Positions 61,205 to 64,000 of a stretch of DNA of 64,000 bases are shown here, piece after piece. Where the stretch lies: contig JANNIH010000018.1 of assembly GCA_031404815.1 (NCBI GenBank), positions 1 through 64,000 of the forward strand, written 5' to 3'. The position numbers were made by a program, and so were the translations under genes. Under the pieces are notes generated by a model. That model did not search any database and was not told the origin of the DNA. It saw nothing but the letters and a program-made list of their open reading frames with translations. The DNA is from DASYKS01 sp031404815. GTDB lineage: Bacteria > Acidobacteriota > Thermoanaerobaculia > Multivoradales > UBA5704. Position 1 is the stretch's first letter. Every line of letters starts with the position of its first letter.

Positions 61205-62944
61205 CTAATCCTCCGACTCGCCAGATTGTGCAAGTGGCGGCTCGTCATCCGTGTCGATGGGACTCAGCGCCGGCCTGTTGCTCTTTGGTGCGGTCACGTG
61301 GACCTCTTGCATGAAATCGCGTTCGAGCTGCCCCAGTAGCTCCATGCGCCTTTCGAGAAATGCGTCATTATTGCCGGCGAGGATCAAGCCAAGTGAATCA
61401 TCGGCAATTGCATGGCTGTCGAGAATTGAGTCCTGCAACGATGGGTCGAGCTTCAACAACCACTTCTTGGCCTGCCCCCGTTCCCCACCCTCCACATCGA
61501 AGATCCGATTGGCAGGGCTCCTTCTCAAATCCGGGCTTTTCACGGTTGCGCAAACAATTCTCATTGCCTCAGGGCCCCGCTCAAAGAGAATGCGCGCGGC
61601 TTCCTCCAGTGAAATCGGCGTCCCGTTCGCACGTCGCGGCAAACGCTTAAGGAGGAGGCAAACCAGGATCCGAACGCGAGCGCTTCGAAGATCGAACCGA
61701 AGTGGCGTAGGAAGTGCCGGCTGACTAAGGTCCATTTCAATCAGGCGCACTGGAGACGGATCTCCTGCCAGCCGATCGCGCATCTCTTCCACCAAGCGGC
61801 GAACCCGTGTCGGGTTGTTCATCCCGAACCAGCCAGAGAACGACGACGACCAAAACCAACGCCTCAAGAGCGCTTCCTGTTCCTGTGTGGGCTCTGAGCA
61901 ACGACCAAAGAATGCTCCGAGCGCTACCAGCTGCATACTGTACGGCAACATCCGCGCGTTGAGGACACCAAGTTCCCTCAGGAAGGTACGCGCCCTCTCT
62001 AGGCCGCGTTCAGCCTCAATAACAGCCTCAGGGAGACTCTGCCGAGTCGAGACCTTTACCTGCTCGCCAAGCCTGGACCAATCCGTCCTGTACATATCAA
62101 GCTTTGCGGCGGTAAGTACTGCCCTGAGCAAGATCGTCCGGTCCATCGCGCCAAAACCCGACCGAACCATTCCATCTTGAATTCGGTCTATCTCTCCTGA
62201 GAGGTGGAATCGTTCCCCGTGTCCGCCCTCCACATATGTGAGTGCGGAGAACATCTCGTCCTGGCCAATGCTTCGACCTTTTCTGTTAAGACGAGAGAAA
62301 CTCTCCACCGCGATGCTCAAGTCATTGGTCGTGAACTGCACGATCGGTACCCGGTAACCTTGGATCGCCCGCGCAACCCGCTGCGCCCTATCCACCCAGA
62401 CCTCTGCAGTCGCCGTGTCGACACAAGTCATGATTCTGTTTGCTTCAACCACCAGCCTCATCGTATCGAGAAGCGCGGGGACCTCGATATAGGAGTGGGG
62501 CCGCTTTTCTTCGCCTCCTGGGGCATAGGTGAAGCCACCTTCAGGCTTTGCGTCGAAGTAAATTTCCCAGCGCCCCGGGTCTTCTGTTTCAAGCTTCGGA
62601 TCCCACTGGGAGTCCCCACGCAAGAGCACCCCGACAAGGGTGGTTAAGCGTTGCTGCCCATCCAGGACGAGAAAGGCCTGTCCCTTCCATTCTTTCAGTC
62701 TCAGAGGGCCGATGTGATCGCGATGCTCGGGCATCGGATCGGTGCTCCATAGAAACAGGGTACCGATCGGGTACTGCTTCGAGATCGAGTCGAACAGATC
62801 GACAATATCCTGCCTTCGCCAAACGAAATCACGTTGAAACTTCGGAACGCGGAGGCGGCCTTCCCGAGCCCACTTCAGGAGGTCAATGAGATGAACGACT
62901 TGTGGGACTATCTCTGGCGTCTCTTCTTGCTTGTCAGCGGCCAT
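61205..62944 (-). CDS. DUF262 (GmrSD N-terminal-like) protein
   Basis: This is a 579-residue protein. The N-terminus has VPKFQRDFVWRRQDIVDLFD, YPIGTLFLW and FLVLDGQQRLTTLVGVLL (about 85-105), the DUF262 nucleotide-binding ParB/Srx-like motif. In GmrSD type IV restriction enzymes this domain hydrolyses NTP and partners a DUF1524 HNH nuclease. No HNH motif is visible in the C-terminal half, which ends in a helical region (RSPANRIFDV; LDSHAIADDSLGLILAGNND). It lies seven bases after a TOPRIM-like gene, which may supply the nuclease. GC is lower than in the chromosome core. Confidence 0.82.
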   Translation of the reverse strand: MAADKQEETPEIVPQVVHLIDLLKWAREGRLRVPKFQRDFVWRRQDIVDLFDSISKQYPIGTLFLWSTDPMPEHRDHIGPLRLKEWKGQAFLVLDGQQRLTTLVGVLLRGDSQWDPKLETEDPGRWEIYFDAKPEGGFTYAPGGEEKRPHSYIEVPALLDTMRLVVEANRIMTCVDTATAEVWVDRAQRVARAIQGYRVPIVQFTTNDLSIAVESFSRLNRKGRSIGQDEMFSALTYVEGGHGERFHLSGEIDRIQDGMVRSGFGAMDRTILLRAVLTAAKLDMYRTDWSRLGEQVKVSTRQSLPEAVIEAERGLERARTFLRELGVLNARMLPYSMQLVALGAFFGRCSEPTQEQEALLRRWFWSSSFSGWFGMNNPTRVRRLVEEMRDRLAGDPSPVRLIEMDLSQPALPTPLRFDLRSARVRILVCLLLKRLPRRANGTPISLEEAARILFERGPEAMRIVCATVKSPDLRRSPANRIFDVEGGERGQAKKWLLKLDPSLQDSILDSHAIADDSLGLILAGNNDAFLERRMELLGQLERDFMQEVHVTAPKSNRPALSPIDTDDEPPLAQSGESED

Positions 62945-62950
62945 GGTCGG

Positions 62951-63949
62951 CTAGAGCTCCCTGGAAATAGCGGCAAGCAGGGCGTCGAGCTCACCTTCGC
63001 CGTCACGCTCTCGCAGTCCAGCAGCAGTGAATGAATCCCGTCTCTCGGCTTGAAGCCGCTGCAGAGGCCGAGGCCTCTTCGGGAAGAGTGGCTTCTCCAG
63101 CACTGCGAGATCTTCCTCCTCGGAATCGTCATAAAGACCCGCCTGGCAGGCCCTAAAGCGCTCCTCTTTCGACAGACCATCCTTGACGGGAAAGTGATCC
63201 CTTTGTGTTGGTGTTCTTCGCAACAGAGCATCGAACCGATCAACGTGGCTCGTGTTGAAGGGATCCGCGCGGGCGGCCTCAAAGACCTGGTCTGGGATAT
63301 AATTTTCTGAGCAGCGCTTTTTCCACATGTGGTATGAAATGAGGTGCCTGTCGCATGCCTGGCGCACAGCTTCCGACGAAGTTGTTACTTCGGCGTCACC
63401 AGGCCACTTACAGTCGCTGTCGAAGAGAACGAAAAGGCGGATCGGCCGGCCCTCTCCCTCGGCATCTTTAGCGGCGCGATCGACCCTTCCCGGAATCGCG
63501 CCGACGCCTCCAGCCGTTGTAATCTCGACGGCCCGGGGAGTCACTTCTTTGGCGCGCGCCCAGAGTGCTCGAAGCGAGGGTGATCCGAGTTCGTCAACTA
63601 CGATCTCAAGGAGTACGCCATCGGCCTCACGGTCCTCCACGAGAACGACAAGTGGCGTGTGGGCCATCTTTTCGGCCAGATGGACCGACTCAGGACTGTC
63701 AACTTCGATGGACTTCGTGTGAGGCCCTGGCACATCCAAAGCCTTGCGTGGCGGTACCGCCAAGGCGCTCAGAAGGAGCTTCTGTCTGGTCGTACGGGCA
63801 TTCTGATACCAGCGGGATGCAACGACCAGGTCCGCATCAGGTACATCCACTCGATGGACTTCGTCGGCAATTCGGTCGATGAGTCTATCGATTAGTGCAA
63901 GCGAACTGTCGTCGCAATTGAGGGCAGCGGCATGAAGGACAAACTTCAT
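62951..63949 (-). CDS. TOPRIM-like domain protein, partner of the DUF262 protein
   Basis: This 332-residue protein contains TPLVVLVEDREADGVLLEIV (about 100-117) and RPIRLFVLFDSDCKWPGDAE (about 168-185). The Glu in the first strand and the DxD in the second form a TOPRIM-type metal site like that of OLD-family nucleases. ITTAGGVGAIPGRVDRAAKD lies between. The C-terminus (KDGLSKEERFRACQAGLYDD; ELDALLAAISREL) is helical. It is followed six bases later by the DUF262 gene. A frame ending HPFGARSEAAPL, possibly an upstream gene, runs in from the right edge. Confidence 0.6.
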   Translation of the reverse strand: MKFVLHAAALNCDDSSLALIDRLIDRIADEVHRVDVPDADLVVASRWYQNARTTRQKLLLSALAVPPRKALDVPGPHTKSIEVDSPESVHLAEKMAHTPLVVLVEDREADGVLLEIVVDELGSPSLRALWARAKEVTPRAVEITTAGGVGAIPGRVDRAAKDAEGEGRPIRLFVLFDSDCKWPGDAEVTTSSEAVRQACDRHLISYHMWKKRCSENYIPDQVFEAARADPFNTSHVDRFDALLRRTPTQRDHFPVKDGLSKEERFRACQAGLYDDSEEEDLAVLEKPLFPKRPRPLQRLQAERRDSFTAAGLRERDGEGELDALLAAISREL

Positions 63950-64000
63950 CCCAGGGCCTTTAGAGCGGAGCGGCTTCGCTGCGCGCGCCGAATGGATGCG

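Overview
The window is GC-rich bacterial chromosome, roughly 65-68% by eye. Long open frames occur on both strands, so most large ORFs are shadows of real genes. Gene content suggests an Acidobacteriota-type genome of the Thermoanaerobaculia/Holophagae kind, but nothing here proves it. The indicators are an ECF sigma factor of the acidobacterial/planctomycete type beside a Ser/Thr kinase-TPR fusion, a rhombosortase with its target lipoprotein, XRE-TPR regulators, an MshEN-domain protein, and a core block encoding bS6, bS18, bL9, Pth, bL25, Prs, tRNA-Gln and SpoVG. No rRNA or CRISPR array was seen.

Layout. 1-8.1 kb is a graveyard. It holds a frameshifted fdrA-like gene, a sigma54 regulator whose AAA+ core is gone, a DUF5060 gene split by an IS4-family element with a clean 9-bp target duplication, the start of a glycosyltransferase gene joined to a Sel1 scrap, a decayed F420-type reductase, and a hydrolase tail beside a ParE toxin-antitoxin pair. 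The rhombosortase and its lipoprotein substrate are intact inside it. 8.3-10.6 kb is a lower-GC two-gene module, a SLOG-transmembrane protein with a small TIR-like partner, resembling nucleotide-signalling defence systems. 11-22 kb is chromosomal: a GT-C membrane glycosyltransferase, a Sel1 protein, an ECF/kinase pair, a Crp/Fnr regulator divergent from the di-iron repair protein Ric, and a VapBC-type module. 22-29 kb carries a lipase-like lipoprotein with a collagen-like tail, an amidase, CoxS/CoxM without CoxL, a malonyl-CoA synthetase and a DUF5615/DUF433 toxin-antitoxin. 29-38 kb is the housekeeping block with a two-component system.

38.4-43.6 kb is unusual. Two paralogous XRE-TPR regulators flank a small exported protein carrying three copies of an 11-residue repeat. 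The repeats are almost identical as protein but differ at most synonymous sites. A 20-bp-period hairpin array lies directly downstream of one regulator. This is a candidate peptide-signalling (RRNPP-like) locus.

43.6-49.1 kb is a lower-GC operon: a 55-codon Cys-containing peptide gene, a nucleotidyltransferase, a B12-binding radical SAM enzyme, a second radical SAM enzyme and a thymidylate-kinase-like P-loop protein. It looks like an undescribed RiPP-type pathway.

49.2-61 kb returns to chromosomal genes: a TPR protein, MshEN protein, HU, M50 protease, multicopper oxidase with a two-domain cupredoxin, Dtd, SSB and an outer-membrane protein. 61.2-63.9 kb is a lower-GC pair, a DUF262 (GmrSD-N) protein with a TOPRIM-like partner, a candidate defence module. 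Its operon may continue past the right edge.
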